Assembly (NCBI GenBank): GCA_964531715.1
Contig: CAZHEE010000003.1
Location: 62,001-126,000, forward strand
From: UBA1664 sp964531715
GTDB taxonomy: Bacteria > Pseudomonadota > Alphaproteobacteria > Micavibrionales > UBA1664
DNA: 64,000 nt
Reading direction: 5' to 3'
Shown here: one piece after another, positions 1 to 7,345 of the stretch
Position numbering within the stretch: position 1 is the stretch's first letter
How the letters are laid out: the number at the start of each line of letters is the position of its first letter
Notes under the pieces: model-generated
Databases searched by the model: none
What the model saw: only the letters and a program-made list of their open reading frames with translations
Told to the model about the DNA's origin: nothing
Position numbers and translations under genes: made by a program

Positions 1-100
1 AATGAGAAAGAAACACTTTTTATGCAATCGCATTTTGAAGGCAAAGAAACTGCGGCTTCCTTCCTCCTCTGGGCTCTCAAGGGGGATAAATTACATTAAA

Positions 101-741
101 CTAAAATTCAACATAGCTCTTATAGTCTCGCTCTATTCTATATCGTGGCGAACGAATTATAGCCCAACCATGGTCTTTAGAAGTCTCACCTCTTTTTTCC
201 AATTTATAGCCTAAGTTTGATATAAAGAATGATACGCCTTTTTCTATGGCAGGCATGTGGTAATCATCAACAAAAATTGCCCCCTTTGGTTTAATAAGCT
301 TGTCATATAAAAAAGATCTATAAAAAAGTTATCAAATTTATGACTGCCATCTATCATAGCAAAATCATAGCGGCATTTTTCACTTAATAATCGAGGCAAG
401 CAAATTTCAGAAAGTTCCTCGATAAATATAACTTTGTTTTTATGTTCAGTTTTTTCGATCAATTCTCTACCAATATTAAAAAATCCCTTTTGAAAGGGGT
501 CAATGGTAGTTAGTGAAAATTCCTTGTCTTCTAATGCTTTTAAAATATGAAGCGTAGCATAACCATATGCTGTACCTATTTCTAAAATTGATTTCGGATC
601 TTCTACTTTTACAACATTTGCTAAAATTTCACCTTCCTTAGCATCAATCGATATAGGAAATATTTTGTGTATTTCGCCTGTGGTAATGGATTTGTATCCT
701 TCTGGATTTGATAATAATTGTATGGCTTCTGTAGCTTTCAT
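101..741 (-). pseudogene. class I SAM-dependent methyltransferase, frameshifted
   Basis: The N-terminal part has a SAM-binding Rossmann motif (ILEIGTAYGYATLHIL) and an acidic 'DFAMIDGSHKFDNF' segment, as in O-methyltransferase/class I families. The frame from the ATG at 741 goes wrong near 305-310, at a T-run (A-run on the plus strand), and ends at 244. Shifting frame there restores a sensible C-terminus (DKLIKPKGAIFVDDYHMPAI... to ...RYRIERDYKSYVEF) that stops at 101. The 'IKPKGAIFVDDY' strand is what this family has at that point. The start was set at ATG 741; the longer frame begins with TTG and would overlap nadK. It lies 4 nt after nadK, so it is probably the last gene of a pyrE-nadK operon. 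The break is either a real indel in a homopolymer or a sequencing error. Confidence 0.75.
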
Positions 742-745
742 AATA

Positions 746-1510
746 TCACCCCACAAATTGTTCTTTCATAACGCGTTCCTCGAGGGCATGGTCGGGGTCG
801 AAGAGGAGGGTGACTTTCACCTCATCATCTTTTTGCACTGTTACGGTCTTCACATCACGAATTTCAGTAAAATCTGCCGAGACACTAACAGGGCGTTTTG
901 CGCAATCGTGACTATCAAATCGCGTCACATTTTCCTGAGGCAAAAGTGCACCACGCCATCGCCGTGGGCGATAGGGGCTGATCGGTGTCAGGGCAAAAAG
1001 CGGTGCATTTAAAGGAATTATCGGCCCATGCGCCGAGAGATTATAGGCGGTAGAGCCGGCAGGAGTTGCAATCATCACCCCATCGGCCACAAGTTTTTCA
1101 AGGCGGCTTTTACCGTCTATTGTAATCGCAATATGAGCCGTCTGCCTTGTTTGACGGAAAAGCGCAACCTCATTAAAGGCGATCGCTTCATAAATGACGC
1201 CTGTTGTTGTTTCCGCAATCATTTTTAAAGGTTTAAGTGTCATTGCGTGACTTTTGGGAATGCGCTCGGACAAGCGTTCCGAAATAGACTGGTTTAATAA
1301 GAAGCCTTCCGAGCCTTTATTGACGCCGTAAAAAGCCTTTCCTTCTTTGTGATATTTATGAATGGATTCAAGCAAAAACCCATCACCGCCAAGCGGTACG
1401 ATAATATCACAATCCTCAAGCGAAGCCTGCCCATAATGCGCGGTCAGCCCGTTAAGCGCATCTTGAGCCTCGTCCGTTTCACTTGCGATAAAATGTAATT
1501 TTGTATCCAT
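746..1510 (-). CDS. nadK: NAD kinase
   Basis: This cytoplasmic enzyme phosphorylates NAD to NADP with ATP. The family signature GGDGFLLESIH is near residue 40, the 'AFNEVALFR' motif near 112, and the 'VADGVMIATPAGSTAYNLSAHGP' region near 140-163. These are the three conserved NAD-kinase blocks. At 254 residues it is shorter than the roughly 290-residue enterobacterial enzyme, mainly at the N-terminus, as is common in alphaproteobacteria. It lies 18 nt downstream of pyrE on the same strand, so co-transcription is likely. The ATG at 1508-1510 is the only reasonable start. Confidence 0.93.
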   Translation of the reverse strand: MDTKLHFIASETDEAQDALNGLTAHYGQASLEDCDIIVPLGGDGFLLESIHKYHKEGKAFYGVNKGSEGFLLNQSISERLSERIPKSHAMTLKPLKMIAETTTGVIYEAIAFNEVALFRQTRQTAHIAITIDGKSRLEKLVADGVMIATPAGSTAYNLSAHGPIIPLNAPLFALTPISPYRPRRWRGALLPQENVTRFDSHDCAKRPVSVSADFTEIRDVKTVTVQKDDEVKVTLLFDPDHALEERVMKEQFVG

Positions 1511-1528
1511 GGTTGATATGGCTATGAC

Positions 1529-2221
1529 CTATTCCTCACCCTTGCCGCCATGCTCAAGCGACCATTGCACAGGGTCATTCAGAAACTCACGTACGGAGGC
1601 AATCGTTTTCGCATCAAAATAATTCATCGCTTCCGCGGTTTCGAGAACTAGCGGCCAGGTTGTCAGCGCATGAAGTGTAATGCCTAGCTCCGCCATATTT
1701 TTTGTGCTTGCCTCAAACACGCCATAGTGAAAAACAACAAAGGCATGATCGACAATGCCGCCAGCCTGCCTTAACGCATCAACAAAGATTTTCTTTGAAC
1801 CGCCATCGGTTTGCAAATCCTCGGCGAGGAGGACATGTTGCCCTTCCTCCAAATGCCCTTCAATTTGAGCCATGCGCCCGTGCCCTTTGGGTTTTTTGCG
1901 AACATAAGCCATAGGCAGATTAAGCCGTTCTGACAAGAACGCGGCATAGGGAATGCCTGCCGTTTCACCCCCTGCAATACAATCAAGTCTGTCCGCGCCA
2001 ACCTCCTGCATCAGGAGAGAGACTGCCATATCCATCAACATGCCGCGCGCTTGCGGGAAGGCGATTAATTTACGGCAATCAACATAGGTCGGCCCAATCC
2101 GTCCTGATGTATAGGTGAAAGGGTTTTGTGTATCGACTTTAATTGCCTTTGTCATCAGGAGGATTTTTGACGCCTCGCGCGCAATCTCGTTTTTAGAATA
2201 AAAGGGAATTGAAAAAGTCAT
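1529..2221 (-). CDS. pyrE: orotate phosphoribosyltransferase
   Basis: It transfers the phosphoribosyl group of PRPP to orotate to make OMP in de novo pyrimidine synthesis. The N-terminal 'FTYTSGRIGPTYVDCRKL' block (about residues 36-53) is the orotate-binding region. The PRPP loop 'VLLAEDLQTDGGSK' is near residues 130-143. It has 230 residues, normal for the family. It heads a minus-strand operon with nadK. The AT-rich 130 bp between it and the divergent small membrane protein gene should hold both promoters. Confidence 0.93.
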   Translation of the reverse strand: MTFSIPFYSKNEIAREASKILLMTKAIKVDTQNPFTYTSGRIGPTYVDCRKLIAFPQARGMLMDMAVSLLMQEVGADRLDCIAGGETAGIPYAAFLSERLNLPMAYVRKKPKGHGRMAQIEGHLEEGQHVLLAEDLQTDGGSKKIFVDALRQAGGIVDHAFVVFHYGVFEASTKNMAELGITLHALTTWPLVLETAEAMNYFDAKTIASVREFLNDPVQWSLEHGGKGEE

Positions 2222-2290
2222 AATATATCCTAATTAAATCAATATCTTTTTTTATATACAAACAAACCAAATAAAAAAGCCATATTTATA

Positions 2291-2319
2291 TTGACATAGC
2301 AAAATAAAAGGGTTATGTG
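2291..2319 (+). promoter_or_regulatory. possible sigma-70 promoter for the small membrane protein gene
   Basis: A perfect TTGACA (2291-2296) is followed after 17 nt by TATGTG, 34 nt upstream of the ATG at 2353. The -35 is strong and the -10 weak. Confidence 0.4.
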
Positions 2320-2352
2320 TCATAATTAATTAACTAAACACATTGTTTTTAT

Positions 2353-2565
2353 ATGAAATTTTATTATTATAAACCTAAAAATATTGCCCGAATTTTCGGT
2401 GCTGTGGCGGGTGTTGGCGTTGCCCTTGTTTCCGGCTACGTAGCAATGGATTCATCTAATCTTACTATGTTTGGTCTTGCCATTTTATCCACCGCATTCA
2501 GTGTAAAGATGCTGTATAATTACAGGCGAAGTATAGGCCGCCACAAATTGTACGGGCCTTTATAA
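2353..2565 (+). CDS. small membrane protein of unknown function
   Basis: A 70-residue protein with a basic start (MKFYYYKPKNIAR), two hydrophobic segments (about residues 12-32 and 38-53) and a basic tail (YNYRRSIGRHK). It looks like a two-helix inner-membrane hairpin. I do not recognise a family. A TTGACA element lies just upstream. It runs convergent to the S24 repressor gene and ends 2 nt before that gene's stop codon. Confidence 0.55.
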   Translation: MKFYYYKPKNIARIFGAVAGVGVALVSGYVAMDSSNLTMFGLAILSTAFSVKMLYNYRRSIGRHKLYGPL

Positions 2566-2567
2566 GA

Positions 2568-3221
2568 TTACTGACTCACCCAAAGCACGCGTGCGATCCA
2601 AACCACCTGTTCAGGCTCGAAAACCAAATCATCATGCGTAGGATTTAAAGACTGAAGCTCTATTTTCGTATTCGTGCGGCGTTTGAGTTGCTTCGCCATG
2701 ACTTGCCCATCTCTTGTCTTGACAATCACGCGGTCACCACGGCGTATGCCTGAAGAGGGTGAAACGACCAGAATATCCCCATCACGATAGAGTGGCTCCA
2801 TCGAATCACCGCTCACCTCAAGGGCGTAATTCGTATCATCTTTCGGCGTGAAGCCGGGCAACTCAACAAAATCCCACCCTTCCCCTTGAGGAAATCCTGA
2901 ATCGGTGAAATAGCCTTGCGCCCCTGCCTGCACACATCCGATAACAGGAATCGCCTTGGCAGAGCGTGAAGTCGTATTAATTTCCGTGGTTTGAATTTGG
3001 ATGAATGTCATAAATTCACTCATCGTGATATTGGTCACGGCAAGGATTTTTGATACGGATTCGGTGGATGGCCATCGCGGTTTACCTTCAGGGCTCATCC
3101 GTTTGCTTTTATTAAACGAGGTGGGGTCAAGCCCTGCTTTCCGCGCCAAGCCTGAAGTTGAAAAACCCGCGCTATCGGCCAGCTTATCAATCGCGGCCCA
3201 TATATCTTGATGAGAAAACAT
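2568..3221 (-). CDS. S24-family (CI/LexA-like) phage-type repressor
   Basis: A 217-residue transcriptional regulator. The N-terminal helix-turn-helix is about residues 5-75 ('FSTSGLARKAGLDPTSFNKSKR' holds the turn and recognition helix). The C-terminal half is an S24 peptidase: 'VQAGAQG' near 104-110 is a possible Ala-Gly self-cleavage site, 'SGDSMEPLYRDGD' holds the catalytic Ser, and 'VIVKTRDGQVMAKQL' the Lys. RecA-stimulated self-cleavage is the usual way such repressors respond to DNA damage. Its promoter region carries the operator-like sequence at 3257-3274, repeated exactly at 3795-3812 before the phage-like operon, so autoregulation plus control of that operon is likely. It is not the housekeeping LexA by its N-terminal domain. 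Confidence 0.85.
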   Translation of the reverse strand: MFSHQDIWAAIDKLADSAGFSTSGLARKAGLDPTSFNKSKRMSPEGKPRWPSTESVSKILAVTNITMSEFMTFIQIQTTEINTTSRSAKAIPVIGCVQAGAQGYFTDSGFPQGEGWDFVELPGFTPKDDTNYALEVSGDSMEPLYRDGDILVVSPSSGIRRGDRVIVKTRDGQVMAKQLKRRTNTKIELQSLNPTHDDLVFEPEQVVWIARVLWVSQ

Positions 3222-3256
3222 AGGATAATAATCCCATACTCCGCCCGTAAAAGATA

Positions 3257-3274
3257 TAGGAATATAGTCCTTAA
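3257..3274. promoter_or_regulatory. operator-like imperfect palindrome at the repressor promoter
   Basis: The sequence TAGGAATATAGTCCTTAA contains AGGA-6-TCCT, which matches its own reverse complement at 12 of 14 positions. It lies 36 nt upstream of the repressor start and just downstream of a minus-strand TATAAT (3287-3292), so a bound repressor would cover the transcription start. A perfect 12-bp palindrome with core TGACGTCA (3278-3289) lies beside it. The same 18-mer recurs at 3795. Confidence 0.6.
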
Positions 3275-3319
3275 CTAAATGACGTCATTATATAGCTTGT
3301 TCTTGTAATCTTAAAAAGA

Positions 3320-3720
3320 ACCACAGATGAACACAAATATAAAAACTGTCATCTCGACCAAGCGTAGCGCGCGGAAGGATCTGAATATTTTAACGCGAAG
3401 ATAAGAAGTTTAAGGGAAGTAGACACGAAGATTTTCAAAAAATCCGTTATTGCATGGCTTGACCATGCAATCCAAAAAATAAAACGCAAAGTCACGCAAA
3501 GTTCTTATTCGTCATTACACGGCTGGACCGTGTAATCCAGCTTAGTATTTTCTGGATTGCACGTATTCATAAATGAAACGTGCAATGACGGATATTTTAA
3601 AGCACCTCCATGTTCTCTGTGCTTTCTGTGGTAAAAAGCAATGGATTACGGCCTTCGCCGTAATGACGAGCAAAAACTTAGTGCCCTCAGTGTTTCAAAT
3701 GACTATAGATTACACAGTCC
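3320..3720. repeat. cluster of degenerate palindromic repeats
   Basis: The 676-bp gap between the repressor and the phage-like operon has no convincing gene. It is filled with different short repeats: an 'AACCACAGATGAACACAAAT' type (3320-3340); a GTCATCTCGACC...GGAAGGATCT type (3348-3382); a TTGCATGG-CTTGA-CCATGCAA hairpin (about 3450-3472); an 'ACGCAAAGTCACGCAAAG' type (about 3484-3501); a GTCATTACACGG-CTGGA-CCGTGTAATCC hairpin (3511-3538); an inverted copy ending GTGCAATGAC (about 3552-3589); and GGATTACGGC-CTTC-GCCGTAATGAC (about 3643-3667). Several share GTCATT at one end and AATCC at the other. Confidence 0.75.
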
Positions 3721-3794
3721 TTTAATTATAAACCCCACAACTGGTGCGGGGTTGCGATGAAATAATATCCATAAGTAACCTATCTCTAATATGG

Positions 3795-3812
3795 TAGGAA
3801 TATAGTCCTTAA
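3795..3812. promoter_or_regulatory. second copy of the repressor operator, before the phage-like operon
   Basis: An exact 18-bp copy of the sequence at 3257-3274. It sits just upstream of the -35 element (3820) of the phage-like operon and about 100 bp before its first gene. Two exact copies flanking a repressor gene and its likely target operon fit a classic phage operator arrangement. Confidence 0.65.
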
Positions 3813-3819
3813 ATAATGC

Positions 3820-3850
3820 TTGACGCATGCTTTAATCCATGGTTTATATT
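3820..3850 (+). promoter_or_regulatory. promoter of the phage-like operon
   Basis: TTGACG (3820-3825) is followed after 18-19 nt by TTATAT/TATATT (3844-3850). The predicted transcription start falls inside the LexA-type boxes immediately downstream. Confidence 0.5.
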
Positions 3851-3851
3851 A

Positions 3852-3877
3852 GAACATAATAAGAACAAGTAAAGAAC
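3852..3877 (+). promoter_or_regulatory. two overlapping LexA-type SOS boxes
   Basis: GAAC occurs at 3852, 3863 and 3874, each separated by exactly 7 nt. This gives two overlapping GAAC-N7-GAAC boxes, the same as GTTC-N7-GTTC on the other strand, which is the established alphaproteobacterial LexA site. The 11-bp period puts all three half-sites on one face of the helix. The position right after the -10 is ideal for blocking transcription. The inferred effect is derepression of the downstream operon on DNA damage. Confidence 0.7.
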
Positions 3878-3897
3878 AAAAAGAAAGAGGCATGATT

Positions 3898-4296
3898 ATG
3901 AGGGATGGTATTACATTATTTGATAACGCGGAAGAGGCTTGGTTCTGGTTCATCAATGCCACAACAGCGCGAGAAAGCGGTGCAAAAATTCGCGCCAATG
4001 AAGGGCTTTATAAACGCCCGTGTGAGCCATCCGATATCATGAAGATACTTGAGCGGCTTCACCGCCATCGCCGTCTTGATATGCATCATTTCCGCGTTCT
4101 CAAACATTATGGCCTACGCATGATTGCACCTGATATCACTCGCGCCCGTGAGGTTTTGGCCGCCCGACTTTGGAATGAAGCGATGGATATCTTAAGCGAT
4201 GTTTTTATCTCAAAAGGCATAATTGAGCGTTCTTTCGGGGCAGAGATTATTGACTTTCCGATTCAAAATCACGCAATGGAGGCGCAAGCATGGTAG
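3898..4296 (+). CDS. first gene of phage-like operon, unknown function
   Basis: A 132-residue soluble protein, rich in Arg, His and Trp, with no family I recognise. It has an N-terminal 'DGITLFDNAEEAWFWFINATTA', a basic middle (LERLHRHRRLDMHHFRVLKHYG) and a helical end. The start was put at the second ATG (3898) because AGAGG (3886-3890) sits 7 nt before it; the first ATG at 3892 is too close. The basic 'LKHYGLR' region could contact nucleic acid, which is only a guess. It overlaps the next gene by 7 nt and is the first gene behind the SOS boxes, so it should be among the earliest products after DNA damage. Confidence 0.7.
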   Translation: MRDGITLFDNAEEAWFWFINATTARESGAKIRANEGLYKRPCEPSDIMKILERLHRHRRLDMHHFRVLKHYGLRMIAPDITRAREVLAARLWNEAMDILSDVFISKGIIERSFGAEIIDFPIQNHAMEAQAW

Positions 4297-4706
4297 AGCG
4301 CCCCTTACTGACCCCTGAGACGGACGGATTATCGCCGCAAACTATTTGGATTGTGTTTTCGAATGATACGGATATCCGCCCGCTCAAAATCCTGAAAAAA
4401 GGCTTTCGTCATTGTTTCGTGATATTGCAACAGGATGCGCGATGGATGCTGATTGACCCGCGATGCGATATGACGGAGGTGAAGCTCCTCCCCCATCCCG
4501 TGCATTTTAACTTTCCACGCTATTTTCAACAGCAAGGCAAAATTGTCCTGAAAGTACCGCGGCAAGCAACGCCGCGTAAGGTTGCGCCGCTTTTCCCGAT
4601 GTCCTGCGTGGAAACGGTGAAAAGGATGATCGGTCTGCACCGCCGTTTCATTCTGACCCCGCATCAGCTTTATAAATATCTTACACACTCTTCAATGAAA
4701 GGATAA
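4290..4706 (+). CDS. phage-like protein, possibly permuted papain/NlpC-like
   Basis: A 138-residue protein. An early 'GFRHCFVILQQDARWMLIDP' block and a late 'FPMSCVETVKRMIGL' block put a His before a Cys on a helix start, an order seen in circularly permuted NlpC/P60 or LRAT-like enzymes. That is a resemblance in layout, not a proven family. A GGAGG lies 6 nt before the ATG. It overlaps the upstream gene and is followed by the gp7.3-like gene after 6 nt, so it belongs to the same transcript. It could be a peptidase or amidase, or a structural protein of this module. Confidence 0.65.
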   Translation: MVERPLLTPETDGLSPQTIWIVFSNDTDIRPLKILKKGFRHCFVILQQDARWMLIDPRCDMTEVKLLPHPVHFNFPRYFQQQGKIVLKVPRQATPRKVAPLFPMSCVETVKRMIGLHRRFILTPHQLYKYLTHSSMKG

Positions 4707-4712
4707 AATCCC

Positions 4713-5021
4713 ATGGGTTCGCTTTTCTCACCCCCAACGCCCAGTTATAACCCCGTCACCTATCGACCGCCAGTGACACAAGTGCAAAGCACAAATACAG
4801 GGGGTAACAGTATGACTATTCCTGACAGTGGTAATAGTGGCAATACGCTTTCGCAACCGCAACCTGATACGAGTGGAACAAACACTATGGATGAACAAAT
4901 TCGTAATGTCATTCAAAGGGCACAGCGTGGACGTAATTCGCTGATACAAACGAGCTATCGCGGTGTTTTGACCGATGTGACGTCGCTTGCCCCTCAACGT
5001 AAAAATCTTTTAGGGGAGTAA
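4713..5021 (+). CDS. small Pro/Ser/Asn-rich podovirus-type protein (T7 gp7.3-like)
   Basis: A 102-residue, low-complexity protein: a Pro/Thr/Ser/Asn-rich first half and a basic C-terminal stretch ending 'RGRNSLIQTSYRGVL...LAPQRKNLLGE'. Many podoviruses encode a roughly 100-residue protein just before the portal gene that ends in a similar 'GRxSxIxT...RKxLLG' motif; T7 gene 7.3 has this size and place. A good ribosome site (AAAGGAT) precedes the ATG. The portal gene follows after 2 nt. Confidence 0.7.
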   Translation: MGSLFSPPTPSYNPVTYRPPVTQVQSTNTGGNSMTIPDSGNSGNTLSQPQPDTSGTNTMDEQIRNVIQRAQRGRNSLIQTSYRGVLTDVTSLAPQRKNLLGE

Positions 5022-5023
5022 TC

Positions 5024-6532
5024 ATGACAGAGACAAATATTTTAACGGACTATGCAGAGGCAAAATCACGCCGTAATGCGTGGGAGGCACTCTGGAAAGA
5101 TTGCTATAACTATGCCCTGCCTCAACAAGAGTCTTTCGGGCTTTATGGCTCGGGGCAGTCGAAAACCGCGCATATTTATGATGGCACCGCGATGGATGCG
5201 GTTGAACATCTGGCCGCGAGCTTGCTTGGCAATCTCACACCGCCATGGTCGCAGTGGTTCGGGTTTTCGCCCGGACCTGAAATGACGGCGAATGATGCCG
5301 CGCTCCTTGCCCCTGCCTTGGAAAAGGCGGCAATCCTTGTGCAATCTCATTTAGACCGTTCGAATTTCACAACGGAAATGCATCAGGCCTTCCTCGATTT
5401 GGTGACAGGCGGCACAGGCACATTATTATTTGAAGAAGGTATGACAGGCGATTTCTCCGCCTTCCGTTTTAAAGCAATTCCTCTTTCTCATGTCGCCTTT
5501 CATGAAGGCGCAAGGACAGGGCGGCTGGACAATATTTATCGTGAAACCGCAATGACTTTGGCAGAATTGCAAACGCGCTTCCCCGATATTGAATTACCGA
5601 TGAAAATTGTGCAACAAGGCACGAAAGATTCTCAAGAACGCTTTGACGTTTTAGAAACTGTACAGCCCGATAATCTCGTCTACCGCTATCAGGCTTATTT
5701 GATGACAGGCGAAAGTGAGCCGTTATTGCTTGGCAATGGTATTTTCAAAGGCTCGCCTTTTATTGCTTTTCGCTGGATGAAATCGGCAGGGGAAATTTAT
5801 GGGCGAAGCCCCGTGATGAAGGCTCTGCCCGATATAAAGACCGCGAACAAAGTGGTCGAACTTATCCTTAAAAATGCCTCGATTGCTGCAAGCGGGATTT
5901 GGCAGGCCGATGATGACGGGGTGATTAACCCTGCGAATATTGAGCTGACCCCCGGGACGATTATCCCGAAAGCCGTTGGGTCAAAGGGTTTAACACCGCT
6001 TCAAATGCCGTCCAATTTCGATGTTTCGCAAATTGTATTGGAAGATTTGCGCGCGCGCATTCGCCACTCTCTATTGGTCGACAGGCTCGGCATGGTCGGG
6101 CAACGGCAAATGACGGCAACGGAAGTCCTCGAACGCTCGGCAGAGATGGCGTTGCTCCTCGGGGCAACTTATGGGCGGTTGCAGTCGGAGCTGTTAACGC
6201 CGCTCCTTCAACGGGCTTATACTATATTACGCAGGCGTGGCGAGGTTCCCGATATTGATATTGACGGGCGGTTGGTTGCGATTGATTACCGCTCACCACT
6301 CGCCCTTGGGCAGCGGCAGAACAACGTTCAAAATCTTATTTACTGGATGAACACAACGCTGTCCATGGGGGGTGAAGCAACCGAGGCTATTGATTTGCCG
6401 GCCACTGCGCGGCATTTAGGGCGCGCGCTTGGCGTACCGAGTGATCTTATTCGTGATGAGCAAGCTCTGAGTGCGGTGACCGCACCGCTTGATGAAAATT
6501 TACAACCAAACCAACCGACTGAAAAGGAGTAA
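5024..6532 (+). CDS. podovirus-type portal (head-to-tail connector) protein
   Basis: A 502-residue portal protein of the T7 gp8 type (Head-tail_con family). Typical features are 'AKSRRNAWEALWKDCYNYALPQ' at the start, 'YDGTAMDAVEHLAASLLGNLTPPWSQWFGF' near 45-75, 'YGRSPVMKALPDIKTANKV' near 265, and 'MTATEVLERSAEMALLLGATYGRLQSELL' near 365-393. In phages a dodecamer forms the DNA-packaging vertex. The length matches T7 (536) with no frame break. A strong AGGGGAG precedes the ATG. It is followed after 5 nt by the scaffold-like gene, the T7 7.3-8-9 order. No capsid, terminase or tail gene follows. Confidence 0.88.
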   Translation: MTETNILTDYAEAKSRRNAWEALWKDCYNYALPQQESFGLYGSGQSKTAHIYDGTAMDAVEHLAASLLGNLTPPWSQWFGFSPGPEMTANDAALLAPALEKAAILVQSHLDRSNFTTEMHQAFLDLVTGGTGTLLFEEGMTGDFSAFRFKAIPLSHVAFHEGARTGRLDNIYRETAMTLAELQTRFPDIELPMKIVQQGTKDSQERFDVLETVQPDNLVYRYQAYLMTGESEPLLLGNGIFKGSPFIAFRWMKSAGEIYGRSPVMKALPDIKTANKVVELILKNASIAASGIWQADDDGVINPANIELTPGTIIPKAVGSKGLTPLQMPSNFDVSQIVLEDLRARIRHSLLVDRLGMVGQRQMTATEVLERSAEMALLLGATYGRLQSELLTPLLQRAYTILRRRGEVPDIDIDGRLVAIDYRSPLALGQRQNNVQNLIYWMNTTLSMGGEATEAIDLPATARHLGRALGVPSDLIRDEQALSAVTAPLDENLQPNQPTEKE

Positions 6533-6537
6533 TAACT

Positions 6538-7254
6538 ATGACTGATACAAATTTATTAAATGACCAGCCAGGCAGTGCAAAACCTGCCGAGGGTATTCCC
6601 GCCAAATTCTGGGATAGCGAGAAAGGTGAGGTGCGCGTTGATGCTCTCCTCAAATCCTATCTTGAGCTTGAAAAGCGGATGGCGAATTCTTTGCCTGAAC
6701 CGACAGATGAGGAAACACGCGCCCGATTTTTAAGGGCGGCAGGTGTGCCTGCAACGCCTGATGAGTACAGCGTGACAGTCAAAGATGCGCTATTTGAACC
6801 TGATGTGGAGCTAAACCGCCGTTTGCATGAGAAAGGCTTTTCGTCCGATCAGGTTCAGGAAGTTTATGACCTCGCCGTGGATCACATGGTGCCGCTTATT
6901 CTTGATTTAACGGCCGAATTTCAGGCAGAGCGTGAGATTGAACGCCTAGTGACATTCTTTGGCGGGGAAGACCAGTGGCGTGAGGCTTCACGTCAAATGT
7001 TGGCTTTTGGAAAGAAAAACTTGCCGGCCACTGCCCTGCAAGGCATGAGCGCATCTTACGAAGGGATCATGGCGCTCCATAAAATGATGCAGTCGGAAGA
7101 GCCACAAACTATTACCGCACGAACAAAGGGTGTCTCCTCCAACGCAGAAAAAGATTTACAATCCATGATGAATGACCCGCGTTACTGGCGCGATAAAGAC
7201 CCGTCATACATCGCGAAAGTCACCGAAGGCTTTAAGAATCTTTATGCTGAATAA
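6538..7254 (+). CDS. phage capsid-assembly (scaffold)-like protein
   Basis: A 238-residue acidic, helical protein. 'GIPAKFWDSEKGEVRVDALLKSYLELEKRM' near residues 18-48 followed by a 'PATPDEYSV' linker is the usual beginning of phage scaffold/capsid-assembly proteins that sit directly after the portal gene, as T7 gp9 does. A GGAG lies before the ATG. A long hairpin ends the operon right after it, where a phage would continue with the major capsid gene. The reading frame is complete. Confidence 0.75.
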   Translation: MTDTNLLNDQPGSAKPAEGIPAKFWDSEKGEVRVDALLKSYLELEKRMANSLPEPTDEETRARFLRAAGVPATPDEYSVTVKDALFEPDVELNRRLHEKGFSSDQVQEVYDLAVDHMVPLILDLTAEFQAEREIERLVTFFGGEDQWREASRQMLAFGKKNLPATALQGMSASYEGIMALHKMMQSEEPQTITARTKGVSSNAEKDLQSMMNDPRYWRDKDPSYIAKVTEGFKNLYAE

Positions 7255-7265
7255 AAAAACCAATG

Positions 7266-7291
7266 GGGGACACCTTCACGAAGGTGTCCCC
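7266..7291 (+). terminator. perfect 11-bp hairpin after the phage-like operon
   Basis: GGGGACACCTT-CACG-AAGGTGTCCCC is a perfect 11-bp stem with a 4-nt loop, 11 nt after the scaffold gene. No U-tract follows directly, so it may be a weak or factor-assisted terminator or an RNA-stabilising hairpin. Confidence 0.6.
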
Positions 7292-7345
7292 GTTGCTTAG
7301 CTTTCCCTCTTGCGGTTTTAAAAAAACCATCTATTTTGAATTTTG

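Noticed and set aside
2..214. Plus-strand frame of 70 codons at the left edge
   Set aside because: It is antisense to the restored C-terminus of the methyltransferase and has no protein-like features.
2568..3221. Housekeeping LexA
   Set aside because: The N-terminal domain is a CI-like helix-turn-helix, and its own operator is an AGGA/TCCT palindrome, not GTTC-N7-GTTC.
3299..3321. Additional LexA box before the S24 repressor gene
   Set aside because: GTTC and GAAC are inverted with a 15-nt gap, not a direct repeat with 7-nt spacing.
3320..3720. Possible CRISPR array
   Set aside because: The repeats are of different sequences and palindromic, with no regular spacers and no cas genes nearby.
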